Part shown: positions 36,857-47,562 of the stretch, one piece after another
How the letters are laid out: the number at the start of each line of letters is the position of its first letter
How positions within the stretch are numbered: position 1 is the first letter of the stretch
Assembly (NCBI RefSeq): GCF_033568475.1
Contig: NC_133122.1
Span: 148,256,861-148,320,860 of the forward strand
DNA length: 64,000 bases
DNA from: Henckelia pumila
Taxonomy: Eukaryota; Streptophyta; Magnoliopsida; Lamiales; Gesneriaceae
Reading direction: 5' to 3'
Position numbers and translations under genes: made by a program
Notes under the pieces: model-generated
Databases searched by the model: none
The model's input: only the letters and a program-made list of their open reading frames with translations
What the model was told of the DNA's origin: nothing

Positions 36857-39559
36857 TGTAACACCCGGTATTTTAAATACGTAAATCCGCATGCATAATT
36901 AGGGTATTTAATTATTTAAATTTTAGATTTATGGGTTAAATAATTATGTGAATTATTTGTGCATGATTTAATTTATTTTTTTAAGCATTTAACCCATAAT
37001 TAGTGATTTTACGATTTTTAGTATTTTAATTGTTTTGATCGCGTAGACGGGACCGTGGACGGACGAGATGACAACTTTCTAGCCAATTTATTCCATGAGC
37101 ATTTTTAGAGCCCAAAAATATTATTTTGAGTTTTATTGCCTCAAAATTTTTAGTATTTAATTTTATATAATTTTAGGAGTCCATTTTATTTAAAATAAGC
37201 CAAAATATTGACTTTTTAGTATTTTTAAAATTCCATTAATTTGATATTTTGGGATTTTTAAGATATTTAAGTTATTTATGAGATTTCTTTTCTTAATTAG
37301 ATTTTTAAGTTATATATTTTATATATATTAAAATCCTTATTAATATATTTAATTTCCTAAAAACCTATTTTATTAAAAACTTAACCTAATCTACCCCAAA
37401 CCCATCGACCCTAAGCCTCAGCCGCCTCACCCCACCATCTTCATCATCTTCTTCGGCCAGACATCTCCAAGGGGGTTTCATAGCCGAGTTCCTTCGAAAC
37501 TTCGAGTGTTCGTCGTCCCGGAAACGTTCTACGTACGTTGCTCAATCGATTTCTTCGGTGCAAGGCCTGATTCTTTCCCTACTTTCATGTCATATCAGTG
37601 GTTAATAGTGTGCGTGTGTATGCATGAGAATTACTCAAGAAAATTTCAGAAAAAAATCATTTAGTTTTGATTGGGATGCACCTTGTTCATGTTATTCTTC
37701 CATGTTCACGTTTTATTGCTTCATGTCTTGTATGGCTGCTGGTCAGAGGTTGAAGGGGGTTCCTTAGGGTCCCTAGGTTGGTGTGGTTCGGCTGGTTTGG
37801 GCTGGAAGGGGGCTGAGGCACGTTGGTTCGATGATGGTCCAAGGGGGTGCAGTTTAGGGTTCGATGGAAGAGGCCTTCGGGTTGGAGGTAGGGACCGTGG
37901 CTCGGGCTGAGCCACGGTAGGTTAGCACCGCCCAGACGTGGGCTACATCTGGGCGGCGGCGCTCCGGCCAGGGGTGGCCGGAGCTGGCCGGCAGCAGGCC
38001 ATGAAGGCCTGCTGCTCACGGCCGAAGGAAGGTCGGGTAGGGCAGTTCGGGTTTAGGGTTTCAGGGCTGGTCCGGGTCGGGTCTTGGGTCCGGGTCGGGT
38101 CTTGGGTCCGGGTTGGGTCTGGAAGTTAGTGGGTTAAGTTAGTTGGGTCCGGGTCCGGGTTAAGTTAGTTGGGCTCGGGTATTTTTATTTTTAAGTTTTT
38201 AGTTTAATTAATGGTTTAATGAGCCTAATTAAATCTCAAAATTTAATTGGGCTCCATTTAATTATTTTTGGGTTGAATTTAATTATTTGGGCTTAAATAA
38301 TTTTAATTAAGTAAGCCCACTAATTTTTATGGGCTTTAGGGCCCATGAAAGTTATTGGGCCAGTCTTTGGGCTTTTGGGCCCATTGGGCCAGTTTAAGTT
38401 GTTATTGAGCCTAGAATGTTTTAATGGGCTTTAATTAATTTAATTGGGCTTAGAATAATTTTATTGGGCTTAAGTGTGTTAATGGGCCAGTCTCTGTGTT
38501 AATGGGCCAGATTTAAGTAAATGGGCTTGAGAGTTTAGGGCCAGCAGTCCAGTACAATCCATGAGAAATTTGCATGTGTCCTGATTATATATTTAATTAT
38601 TTTTATGCATTGAAGTTATTTTTAATATTTATATGTTAGTAAGAAATTAAATTAAATATATATGAAGGACACACATTTTTTTTAATTAAGTACATGCATT
38701 CATGAAATAATTTTATGCATAATTAAATGTTTAAAGTTGAGCAATAATAAAATATTTTATGTTGGAAGTTGAAGTAGTGTAACAATTTAAGAGGGATTCG
38801 TCCCCATATGTGAACTATTGAATGGCAGTTTACTGCCAATTTAAGAGGTGATTCGTCACCGCCACGTACGTTGGTTTCCACGCTGATCAGTATTTAATGT
38901 ATGATTTAAGGTTAAACTACGGATACAACCATGCGATGTTAGAAATTTAACTGCTCAACAATGTTTATGTATTATGTTATTTAAGTTAATTTAAGTTATG
39001 TTTATGCCATGATATTTTTAAGCATGCTCATTCATGTATATGTTATGTATTAGTATCAAAGTGATTTAAATTATTTTAAACCCTTGTTATGTTAGCATGT
39101 TGGGCCTCTAGGCTCACTACACTGGTATGGTGCAGGTGAGTTCGTAGAGGAGGATGTAGCTCCTACCGGCGGCGAGGACATATGAGCGGACATGCAGTGA
39201 CCCCGTGACCGTGATAGATGTCTGAGTCACATTGCATGTTTTAATTATGTCAGCATGTTACACTTTTTAATTATATTTTCAGTGGTTGTGGTTTTGAATA
39301 TTTTATTTGAATATTTTCAGTGCATGCAAATTTTACATCATTTTTCTTATGCAGTATTTTTAATTGAATGTTTGACTCAGATATTTATTTTATTTAAAGA
39401 ATGCAAATTTTATTTAAGTTATTTATTTATTTATTTTAAATCTTTTTATTCTGTGCATGTATGTATGAGCATATATGTGCATATTAGTTTTAGTAAGTAT
39501 ATATAAAAAAAAAAAATTCCGCATATTTATTTATTAATTATAGAGTTAGGGTCGTTTCA
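36857..39559 (+). repeat. Left LTR (family 1) of the chimeric Gypsy element
   Basis: It starts TGTAACACCCGG and ends GTCGTTTCA just before the primer site, 2703 bp. Internal features are a GC-rich block 37380-38160 with tandem gggtcttgggtccgggtc units near 38080-38110, and many TGGGCC/GGGCTT words at 38220-38520. It shows no resemblance to 42808-44811. Confidence 0.75.
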
Positions 39560-39561
39560 GT

Positions 39562-39576
39562 TGGTATCAGAGCACG
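39562..39576 (+). other. Primer-binding site (initiator tRNA-Met type)
   Basis: TGGTATCAGAGC follows two bases after the LTR end at 39559. It is the same primer type as in the Gypsy element at 15432-22821. Confidence 0.85.
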
Positions 39577-39745
39577 GTCCTTGGAGGGGTCATTACTGCT
39601 ATGCGAGCTCAGAAATCCACGCTACCGGTCTGTAAGTTTTAAGTGTTTATAGCATGATTTAATTCTTTGGATTTAAGTTAGTATTACTTTTAAACAACTT
39701 AGTTATGCATGACGATTTACGTAAAAAAATATGTGGTGGTGCAGA

Positions 39746-40810
39746 ATGCCTCCCAGACCGATGAACAGACGTGGGGGATCTCCACCTACACCTCCACCTC
39801 CACCTCCACCTCCGCAGAACCCTCTAGCAGCATTGGAGCAGGCCAATGCGAATATGATGGCAGGGATTACTGCTCTGTTAGAGCAGCAGGCTACTCGCCC
39901 TAGGTTGTCCCATGAGGAGGACGTTGCTGAGAGGTTCCAGAAGAAGGGACCCAAGGAGTTTGTTGGTACCACCGATCCTTTGGTGGCTGAGGGATGGATT
40001 CGCTCTCTGGAGTCCATCTTTGTTTATATGGGGATCACAGACACCGACAGGGTGAACTGTGCGACGTACATGCTGAGGGGTGACGCAGCGCTTTGGTGGG
40101 AGGGTGCTGCCAGGGGAGTTCACCTTCCTACACTGACATGGACAGAGTTTAGGCGTATCTTCTACGCCAAGTACTTCACTGAGGATGTGCGCAGTCGCAT
40201 GATCCGGGAGTTTATGAGTCTCCGTCAGGGGGACAAGACAGTGGTCGAGTATGTGAGCCAGTTCGAGAGGGGCTGTCGCTTTGTGCCTCTGATTTCAGAT
40301 AGTCCACCAGAGAAGTTGAGGCAGTTTGTGGAGGGTTTGAGGGCGGATATCAAGCATGATGTTCGCATGGCAGACGTCCTTACTTATGAGTCTGCAGTCA
40401 GTAGAGCCTTGCGTTCCGAGGAGGGTCGGAGAGAGATCCAGAGGGAGCAGCAGGGGAAGAGGCAGTTTCAGGCTGGGTATCAGCGACCATCTTCGCAGCC
40501 TCCTGCGAAGAAGCAGTTTACAGGGCCGGCTAAGGGCCCGAATCCGCAGCAAAGGCCGCAGCAGCAGAGGCCACAGCAGCAGAGGGGTGGGGCCCCTAAT
40601 GCCATAGGTTATCCTACTTGCCCGAAGTGTCAGAAGATGCATTCGGGACCTTGTCTATTGGGAGCAGGAGTTTGCTACCACTGTAGGGAGCCAGGGCATC
40701 AGATAGCTAACTGCCCGAGGAAGAAAAACACCGCTGGTAGAGTGTTTGTGATGCAGGCCGAGGAGGTAGATCCAGACACCTCCTTGATCATCGGTATATT
40801 TTACCCCTAA
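39746..40810 (+). CDS. Gypsy Gag (capsid and zinc knuckle)
   Basis: The frame starts MPPRPMNRRGG and has a proline run, then the retrotransposon Gag core (WIRSLESIF, YMLRGDAALWWEG, FVPLI, EKLRQFVEGL) and a Gln-rich basic linker. It has a CCHC zinc knuckle, CYHCREPGHQIANC, and ends about 30 residues later. The frame is intact. If the transcript is not spliced, translation stops at TAA 40808-40810, six codons past a GT at 40794-40795. If it is spliced at 40794-40996 the frame enters protease. The upstream open codons from 39731 are less likely to be the start because the MPPR methionine is where related Gag proteins begin. Confidence 0.85.
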   Translation: MPPRPMNRRGGSPPTPPPPPPPPQNPLAALEQANANMMAGITALLEQQATRPRLSHEEDVAERFQKKGPKEFVGTTDPLVAEGWIRSLESIFVYMGITDTDRVNCATYMLRGDAALWWEGAARGVHLPTLTWTEFRRIFYAKYFTEDVRSRMIREFMSLRQGDKTVVEYVSQFERGCRFVPLISDSPPEKLRQFVEGLRADIKHDVRMADVLTYESAVSRALRSEEGRREIQREQQGKRQFQAGYQRPSSQPPAKKQFTGPAKGPNPQQRPQQQRPQQQRGGAPNAIGYPTCPKCQKMHSGPCLLGAGVCYHCREPGHQIANCPRKKNTAGRVFVMQAEEVDPDTSLIIGIFYP

Positions 40811-40996
40811 CATTTTAATAATTTTCCTTTGGTTAAAATTTCGTCTTTATTTTGGAATTGTTGTTAATTTGGGTTATTTAACTGCATGTTAGAATAGGAA
40901 GCATGTTTTACTTGTGATTAGAATTAAGAATTAGTAGTGACTCGTTGGGGAAAATTTAGTAGTGGTATGAAATTGTTGGGAATTTTCTGCGTGCAG
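40794..40996 (+). other. Intron-like interruption between gag and protease
   Basis: The 203-base, AT-rich segment begins GTATAT and ends CTGCGTGCAG. Removing it joins the frames in phase: a G before and GA after make one codon, giving IIG then RILVGG, the normal gag-protease transition of Tekay-like elements. Flanking coding DNA is GC-rich. Splicing itself is inferred. Confidence 0.6.
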
Positions 40997-42696
40997 GAAG
41001 AATTCTAGTTGGAGGCAACTCCACGTTTGCGTTGCTAGATTCAGGGGCTACGCATTCGTTTATCTCCCTGGAGTTTATCAGGCGGGTAGGCATCATACCT
41101 GAGAGTATTGACAGTGCAGCTGTAGATGCATTGAGTAGAAAGGTATGTTCATTATCCTTATCTACGATAGGTGTATCTCAAATGGTGGAAGATTGTTGTA
41201 TTTCGGGATTAGTATTTGAAACAGATATACAGTCTATTCGTGTTTGTGCTATAAAAGCTGAGCCAGAATTGTTGATGAGAATCAAAGAAGCACGGAAAGT
41301 GGATCAGACTATTCAGAATTCGATTGATATGGTCAGATCTGGACATCAATCTGAATATCAGGTCAGTGCTGATGATGTATTATATGTGAATAACAGATTA
41401 GTTGCTCCTGATGTTTCAGACTTGAAACAGCATATCTTGAAAGAGGCTCACAGCAGTCGATTCAGTATTCATCCTGGTGGCAGAAAAATGTATAATGATC
41501 TAAAAATGCAGTATTGGTGGAAACATATGAAGTCAGATGTGACTGAATTTGTATCTAGATGTTTGAATTGCCAACAGGTGAAAGCTGAACGAAAGAAACC
41601 AGGTGGTCTATTGCAGAGTTTATCAGTTCCAGAATGGAAATGAGATCACATTTCCATATATTTTGTCACACAGCTACCACGTTCATCCAGAGGGTACGAT
41701 GCCATTTGGGTGATTATTGACAGGTTGACGAAATCAGCATGCTTTATTCCGTACAAAATGACGTATAGACATGATCAGATGGCAGAAATCTACGTTAGAG
41801 AAGTGGTAAGGTTACATGGTGTGCCTAAATCTATCATTTCAGATCGAGACCCTAGATTTACATCACACTTTTGGCATAGCTTGCAACAAGCTCTTGGTAC
41901 TCAATTGCATCTGAGTACAGCATATCATCCTCAAACAGATGGACAGTCGGAGCGGACTATCCAGACACTTGAGGATATGTTGAGAGCTGTAGTACTAGAT
42001 TTTGGTACTAGTTGGCAAGATTCATTACCACTTGCAGAATTTTCTTATAATAACAGCTATCAGACCAGCATTGAGATGGCTCCTTTTGAAGCATTGTACG
42101 GAAAGAAATGCAGATCACCATTATATTGGGATGATATCTCAGACGTACCAGATGTTGGGCCGGATATGATCCGAGAAATGGCTGAAAAGGTGAAGCTTAT
42201 ACAGAAAAGAATGAAAACAGCTCAGGACAGACAAGTAAAATATGCAAATATCAGACGATGACCCCTATCTTTTGATCGGGGAGACAGAGTTTTCTTGAAG
42301 ATTTCTCCATTTAGAGGTACAGTTCGATTTGGCAAGAGAGGAAAATTATCTCCACGTTTTATCGGTCCTTATGAGATTATCGAGAAGATAGGCGATCTTG
42401 CTTATCGACTTGCTCTTCCTCCATCTTTGTCTAGTATTCATGACGTATTCCATGTCTCTATGCTACGGAAGTATCAGTCTGATTCTTCCCATATTCTTCA
42501 GCCTGATGAAGCTGAACTTGACGAGACTCTCAGTTATTTTGAGCAGCCTATTCAGATTCTTGATCGTAAAGATAAACAACTCAGAAACAAGACAATTCAG
42601 CTGGTCAAAGTTTAGTGGAGTCGACATGGCACTGAAGAAGCGACTTGGGAGACTGAGTCAGATATGAGACAGAGATTTCCAGAGTTGTTCCATTGA
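40997..42696 (+). pseudogene. Gypsy protease start fused to integrase, RT deleted
   Basis: After the intron-like gap the frame gives the aspartic protease site LLDSGATHSF. It then jumps at about 41105-41115 to VDALSRK, the C-terminal signature of RNase H, so RT and nearly all RNase H are missing. The integrase follows: zinc-binding HPGGRKMYNDL and CLNCQQVKAE, then the core with IIDRLTKS, SDRDPRF and GQSERT, and the C-terminal GKLSPRFIGPYE, HDVFHVSMLRK and ATWETESD. Three in-frame stops are present: TGA 41641-41643, TGA 42259-42261 and TAG 42613-42615. The frame otherwise continues in phase to TGA 42694-42696. Confidence 0.9.
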
Positions 42697-42794
42697 TGTG
42701 AGTTCTTATTCTGTTTTTGGTTATTTCATTCTCTTATGTGTATATAGATTGCATATACAGCTTGCTTATGATTTTGAGGACGAACTCATGCCTT

Positions 42795-42807
42795 AGTGGG
42801 AGAGAAA
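42795..42807 (+). other. Polypurine tract of the chimeric Gypsy element
   Basis: AGTGGGAGAGAAA directly precedes the LTR start TGTAAGGCTCGGG at 42808. Confidence 0.75.
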
Positions 42808-44811
42808 TGTAAGGCTCGGGATTATTTAATTTTAATTCGAGAATATTTAATTTAGGAATATTTAGAGTTTAGAATTAAATTCTAATATTCTTAAATGAAT
42901 AAGGATTGAAATTGAATTAAATTGCTTTTTCGGGGACTGAATTGCAAATAGTCAAAAGTTCAGGGACTAAACTGCAAATATGCTTATATTTATCTAATTC
43001 TTTACTTGAATTATCTCCTTTGAACGTGGAAACCATCAAAAGAAAAGAGAAGAAAGGCAGAACTCGATTTCAACATTCCAAGACTCCATGTTTTGTCTCT
43101 TAAAAGCTTCGATTTTGCGTGATCCGGTCGTCAGAAATTAGAGATAAATATATATCTGCGATCAGCGTTCCGAGAGCTACGTTTTGGTACAAATTTTATT
43201 GAGCTTCTCATATTTGATTTTTATGTTGAAGATGGGTTGTTCTTATTTTTTATTATATATGTGACTGAGCTAGTACCGATTATGTATTCGCAGACGGTTC
43301 GGAAAAAGACTGTCATTCGGATTTTATATGAATTTAAAAGCAGAATTCGAACACTACCATATCTGAAAGTTACTGATTTTTTATGTTTTTGAGCTGATAT
43401 GATAGAGATTATGGTTGGTATGGCTTGGTAGATTGATGTAAATATCGTTTGGATTGCCGGTGTTTAACCGTTACGCCGTCGATTCGCAAAATGTCAAAAC
43501 TTTGAGATTGTTGAGTGAAAGAAGCATGGTTTGAGTTGCATCTGATCTTGTTAGTCACTCTATATGTCATTTCTCAGCTTTATATCGAAGTTGCCAAACT
43601 CGAGATCTCCGATTCGAACCGAGAAGGATTTGAAGAAGGTTTGAAGTTGTTGCATTGAGCAAGTAGCCATGACTTGAGTAGATTTTAATATATGTTCATC
43701 ATGTTATGTTTTCAGATTTGAAGCATTGTCAAACTCGACATTGAAAGGTATAAATGACAGCTAATCCAGATGGGATAGAACACTCGAGACAGCTATGATT
43801 CTCGAGTATTCCCTTGTTAATCACATACTTGTTTGATTATGTGCTTTATGTGATTAGATGATTTTATTGCTTTGCTTGTTTAATTGAGTAAGTGTTCAAG
43901 GTGTTTTATAGCATTTAATGCATACATAACATGTTGCATTCATCTTGAACTCTAGCGTGAAAAGCACAGAGGGTTGAAAAGCCTAGAGTGCATATGACGT
44001 TTGGAGGGCTGTAGTTGAGTGGCACGGAATGTAGACTTACTTCCCGAGTCAGAAGACTCACTATAGTTGCACCAAAGTCAGAGGAAATAAAGTATTTGAC
44101 TTCACCTCGATTGGGTGAGTTAGTGTTCGTTGAAGATTTTATTTCTTCGGGATCCCAAGAACCAATATCCTATTGATATCAGATTGATAGCTTCTTTTGA
44201 CATATGCATTGCATTCACGTTTATTATCTCGCGCTTTATGTTGTTTATACTGGGATTTTATTCTCACCGGAGGTATCCGGCTATTGCTTTGTTTTGTATG
44301 TGTACATGGCAATAGGTGGGGCAGGAGCTGTTCAGAAGCGACAAGAATAGCTCGAAAGAGAGATTAGCATGTGGTGATTTCGGGTATAAGAAGTAGAGTT
44401 GATGTCAACCTTTGTATCTTGAACTTGAGTTTGTCTAGTACTTGGAACTTTTGAACATATAGATATGTATGTTGGTCAAGAACAAGAGGATGTAAGATCT
44501 TGTGGGTTGTATATCAAGTTCTATATTTTGTTGCTTGATTAGCTCATGGTTATGCATGATTTTGTTTAGATTTTGAAGCATGATTCATGTTTGTAATGTT
44601 AGATGGTGTTTGAGATTCAAAACAGGGGCAAAACCTTCATTTTTCAGTTGTTTAGGAGTGGTACCCGAGGCTTAGGCGCGCCCGCTCAGCCAGGAGGCAT
44701 GGCCGCGCCTAACCAAGGCACTTTGAGTACCTTGGCCCGAGCCTTAGGCGCGCCCGTGCGTCAGATTTTTTTTTAAAAAAAAAAAATTGTTTATCTTTTT
44801 GCGGTATTACA
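42808..44811 (+). repeat. Right LTR (family 2) of the chimeric Gypsy element
   Basis: It starts TGTAAGGCTCGGG and ends GCGGTATTACA, 2004 bp, with inverted TGTAA/TTACA termini. Near its 3' part, 44650-44765, two copies of CGAGGCTTAGGCGCGCCCG-like sequence occur. It does not match the left LTR. Confidence 0.75.
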
Positions 44812-44876
44812 GATTAACTAGTTTTAGTTATTAATCGCCCTATAAAATTTGATTAGCACCCGAGATCCCCACAACA

Positions 44877-45115
44877 GGCAAGGATTTGGAAGCTATGAGG
44901 TTCGTGTCTTATTATGATGGTTTCTTCAAGCAAGCAATCAAGAAAACTTGAGACCAAAATCTTTGTCCATGCAAAGTGCACATATCTTCTAATATCATTA
45001 TCTATTCATAGGCCTGTAGCAGATTGGGCAAAGAGTTGTGGCGCACAACAATTCTTATTTGTCAGCAGTGCTGGGATTTACAAGACAACGGATGAACCTC
45101 CTCATGTCAAAGGGG
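44877..45115 (+). pseudogene. CSP41a-like chloroplast stem-loop-binding protein fragment
   Basis: Two coding pieces surround a proper 112-bp GT-AG intron (44900-45011). The first ends GKDLEAMR. The second reads [21 protein letters not shown], then [11 protein letters not shown], and ends at a possible donor near 45115. This matches the Rossmann-fold core of CSP41, an endoribonuclease-like RNA-binding protein of chloroplasts. No further exon is seen on either side. It begins only about 65 bp after the chimeric Gypsy element, so it may be a scrap moved by rearrangement or the remains of a local duplicate. Confidence 0.75.
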
Positions 45116-45330
45116 TATAATTTCTTAGTTCTTCAATGTTCAGCCAACCTATCATAATCTACCAAAGTAAAAGAAAACAAAATCGATATTCCGCATGATT
45201 CGTATGACTAAATTCATATATAAGACAATATAATTCATGGTTATCAGTAAAAATACCTCTGATCATGATCAAATACACACTATTGGTGTCATGAGAATGG
45301 AAGAAATATAGTCAAAATTATGCAAATGAA

Positions 45331-45636
45331 TCAAATCCAAAGATTAGAAGCAGATAAAATACACTCACTGAAACTACGAGAAGCGAGCGGGAGGTTCCAC
45401 CGCGGCAAGTCCAGAGAAGAACACGGCCAGTTCCTTGAAGCATCACGAAGCAGAGGAATATTAACTACTTTAATCCTCTGCAGTAGCGGAGCAGAAGCAT
45501 ATTCTGAATTCAGATAGAGAAAGAAGATCGTTGAGATCAATCGATTGAGAACATCTCAAGGAGTCGATTCGTCAATTGTTTGTTGCTCGGTGTCGCCTTC
45601 GATCAAGATTTCGTTAGGATCGCGATCCTCCGCCAT
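45331..45636 (-). other. Unrecognised possible gene start on the minus strand
   Basis: The local base composition is unusually balanced for the neighbourhood. A minus-strand ATG at 45636 opens a 26-codon frame (MAEDRDPNEILIEGD...) ending in TGA at 45556. A second frame, 45540-45331, continues with IFFLYLNSEYASAPLLQRIK and stays open past a donor-like CAG|TGAGTG near 45370. The two could be a first exon broken by one frameshift, or a leader with an upstream ORF. I do not recognise the protein and assign no function. Confidence 0.25.
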
Positions 45637-46716
45637 TGTTGAATCTCACTTCTTGGACTGAATCAGATGAAGGGGATTTGATCGAGTAAGAAGCATGGTT
45701 TCCTGTTGATTTCAGAAAACGCGATGGATTTAGGGAATGAGTGAGGCGACAAATTGGGCGAGATTAGAATATGGGTCAGATTTATATTTGGACCGGGTAA
45801 TCTATTGGTTTAGGTCGACCCGTTTTACGTGAGACAGTCTCACAAGAGTTGTTACTCAAGAATCAAAAGCAAGAAACTTTGAAGAGGTTCGAGGTTAAAG
45901 TTAAATATGGACTAATATATTTGTTACTGGTATGTGGTGCGTTCATATTAACAAAATTTATAAAAAAAAAATTCAAGATTAGTTAAATAAAAAATTGTAT
46001 AGATTATTATTATATGATTTAAGTTTTAATAAAAATATTATACTCATAAATTTATGATAACTAGAAATTTTGCACGTTTTATAAAAAAATTCAAGATTAG
46101 TTAAATAAAAAATTATATAGATTATTTTTATATGATTTAAGTTTTAATAAAAATAAAAATTTATGATAACTAGAAATTTTGCACGTGAAAAACTTCCGTT
46201 GAAGTAATCAAAATTCGAAACAAAATTAACATCAAAATTTTTGTTAGACGGTCTCACGAGTCAATTTTGTAAGACGGATTTTTATTTGGGTCAAAGATGA
46301 AAAATTATTATTTTTTGACAAAAACTCCTATGAAACGGTCTCAAAGGTCATTTTTTGAAACGAGTATCTTATATAGGTTATCCATTAAAAAATATTATAT
46401 TTTATGTCAAAAGTATTACTTATTATTATAAATATGGGTAGGGTTGACCCGTCTCACGGATGAGATCGACTCACAGGAGTGTTACTCTTATTTTTTTATG
46501 TCAAAAGTATTATTTTTATTTGTAAAATTGAGCATGATTGACCCGTCTCACAAGATATGTATTTCAAAATTAATTAACTCAACAAAAGATAATGACAATG
46601 TATTGTAAATTCTGATAATTCATGTTAATTACTTATATGTAACTAATTTGGATAAAAATATGTTTTTTTTAAAAAAAAATTGGACTACTCAATTTTTTCT
46701 CGTATTTGTTTTTTTT
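45637..46716. other. AT-rich intergenic DNA with tandem duplication and GTCTCAC motifs
   Basis: 45959-46078 and 46079-46187 are tandem copies of one unit ('attcaagattagttaaataaa' through 'ctagaaattttgcacgt'); the second lacks a few bases. The words gagac[ag]gtctcac or gacccgtctcac occur at about 45832, 46250, 46335, 46448 and 46540, as in common plant MITE ends, but I could not delimit an element. No gene is seen. Confidence 0.5.
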
Positions 46717-47091
46717 TTTGCAATAATTGTTTCTGCTTGGTAAAGCAATCGAACCATGGAGCTTGGACTGTTGTGTGGTTTAAAAGATTTGAGTTGCACC
46801 ATTACCACCAGCTACAGTTTTTGATAAAACGGAAAAGTGCTCGGTCCTGCAATAGGCACGCCCGGTCCAACAATTGGTATCAGAGTCAAGTTCATGGGTT
46901 CCATTCTCATTGATTGCAAGGAGTGCAATTATTGGGAGGGATTGTTGGGGTGCAATAATTGTCCCTTGCTTGGTAAAGCGATCGAACAATGGCGCTTAGG
47001 CTGCTGTGCGGTTTAAAAATTTTGAGTTGCATCATGACCACCAACTATATATATAGTTATTGGTAAAGCGACAAACACTCGTCCTACAATT
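46717..47091 (+). mobile_element. TRIM (terminal-repeat retrotransposon in miniature)
   Basis: The direct terminal repeats are 46717-46872 and 46943-47091, sharing GCAATAATTG, cttggtaaagc, gcttgg/gcttaggctg and gtggtttaaaa-type words in order. The first ends CCGGTCCAACA and is followed at 46875 by TGGTATCAGAGTCAAG, a methionyl-tRNA primer site. The second starts TGTTGGGGTGCAAT right after the purine-rich GGGAGGGAT. The interior is only about 70 bp and non-coding. This is the standard TRIM design. Confidence 0.78.
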
Positions 47092-47531
47092 TTTATCGTA
47101 TTTTCTTTATTCACATTCTGTCAAAAAATGCAAATATTTTATAATTTTCTTCAATTATTACATTTTTTGAGCAATCAATAAATTAACACATTTTTCGTTG
47201 ATCTAACAGTTATCGTGCAACATAAAATCAATACACTAAAAAATGAAAATTGATACACTTTTAAATTTACATACCATATGTTCAATTAAAAATGAGACAA
47301 TATTTTATCCAATTCTGAAGCATTTACTAAAATTTTACAAAAGAGTAGTTATTCATTTTACAACGTATTTCTACTCGTCATTAAATTACATTATTTAATT
47401 TTAAAAGATCTAACATCTTTATCTAACTAAAAATATTCAGGGAATTATTTAAAAGATTCAATGAAAAATTCGAAGCGCACCAGTTTCTGATTCAGAACAA
47501 TGATCACATATTCACATTGATAAATAAATTA

Positions 47532-47562
<31 letters not shown>

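Larger units (their letters stand above)
36852..44816 (+). mobile_element. Chimeric Gypsy element with two unlike LTRs and GATTA flanks
   Basis: The element body is 36857-44811. The left LTR (36857-39559) and right LTR (42808-44811) both start TG, end CA and sit correctly next to a primer site and a purine tract, yet their sequences and lengths are unrelated. The five bases outside each end are GATTA (36852-36856 and 44812-44816). Inside are gag, an intron-like gap, a protease start, then directly the last residues of RNase H and the integrase; RT and most of RNase H are absent. Base composition falls from GC-rich to AT-rich at about 41105-41115, within the protease. It looks like a join of two related elements. 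Confidence 0.75.

Noticed and set aside
37671-38129. GC-rich open frames in the left LTR of the chimeric element
   Set aside because: They overlap each other on both strands, have low-complexity Gly/Arg/Pro content and lie wholly inside an LTR.
39562-39576. tRNA-Met-like words (also at 21291-21303 and 46875-46890)
   Set aside because: Only the dozen bases complementary to the tRNA 3' end are present, next to LTR edges. They are primer sites, not tRNA genes.
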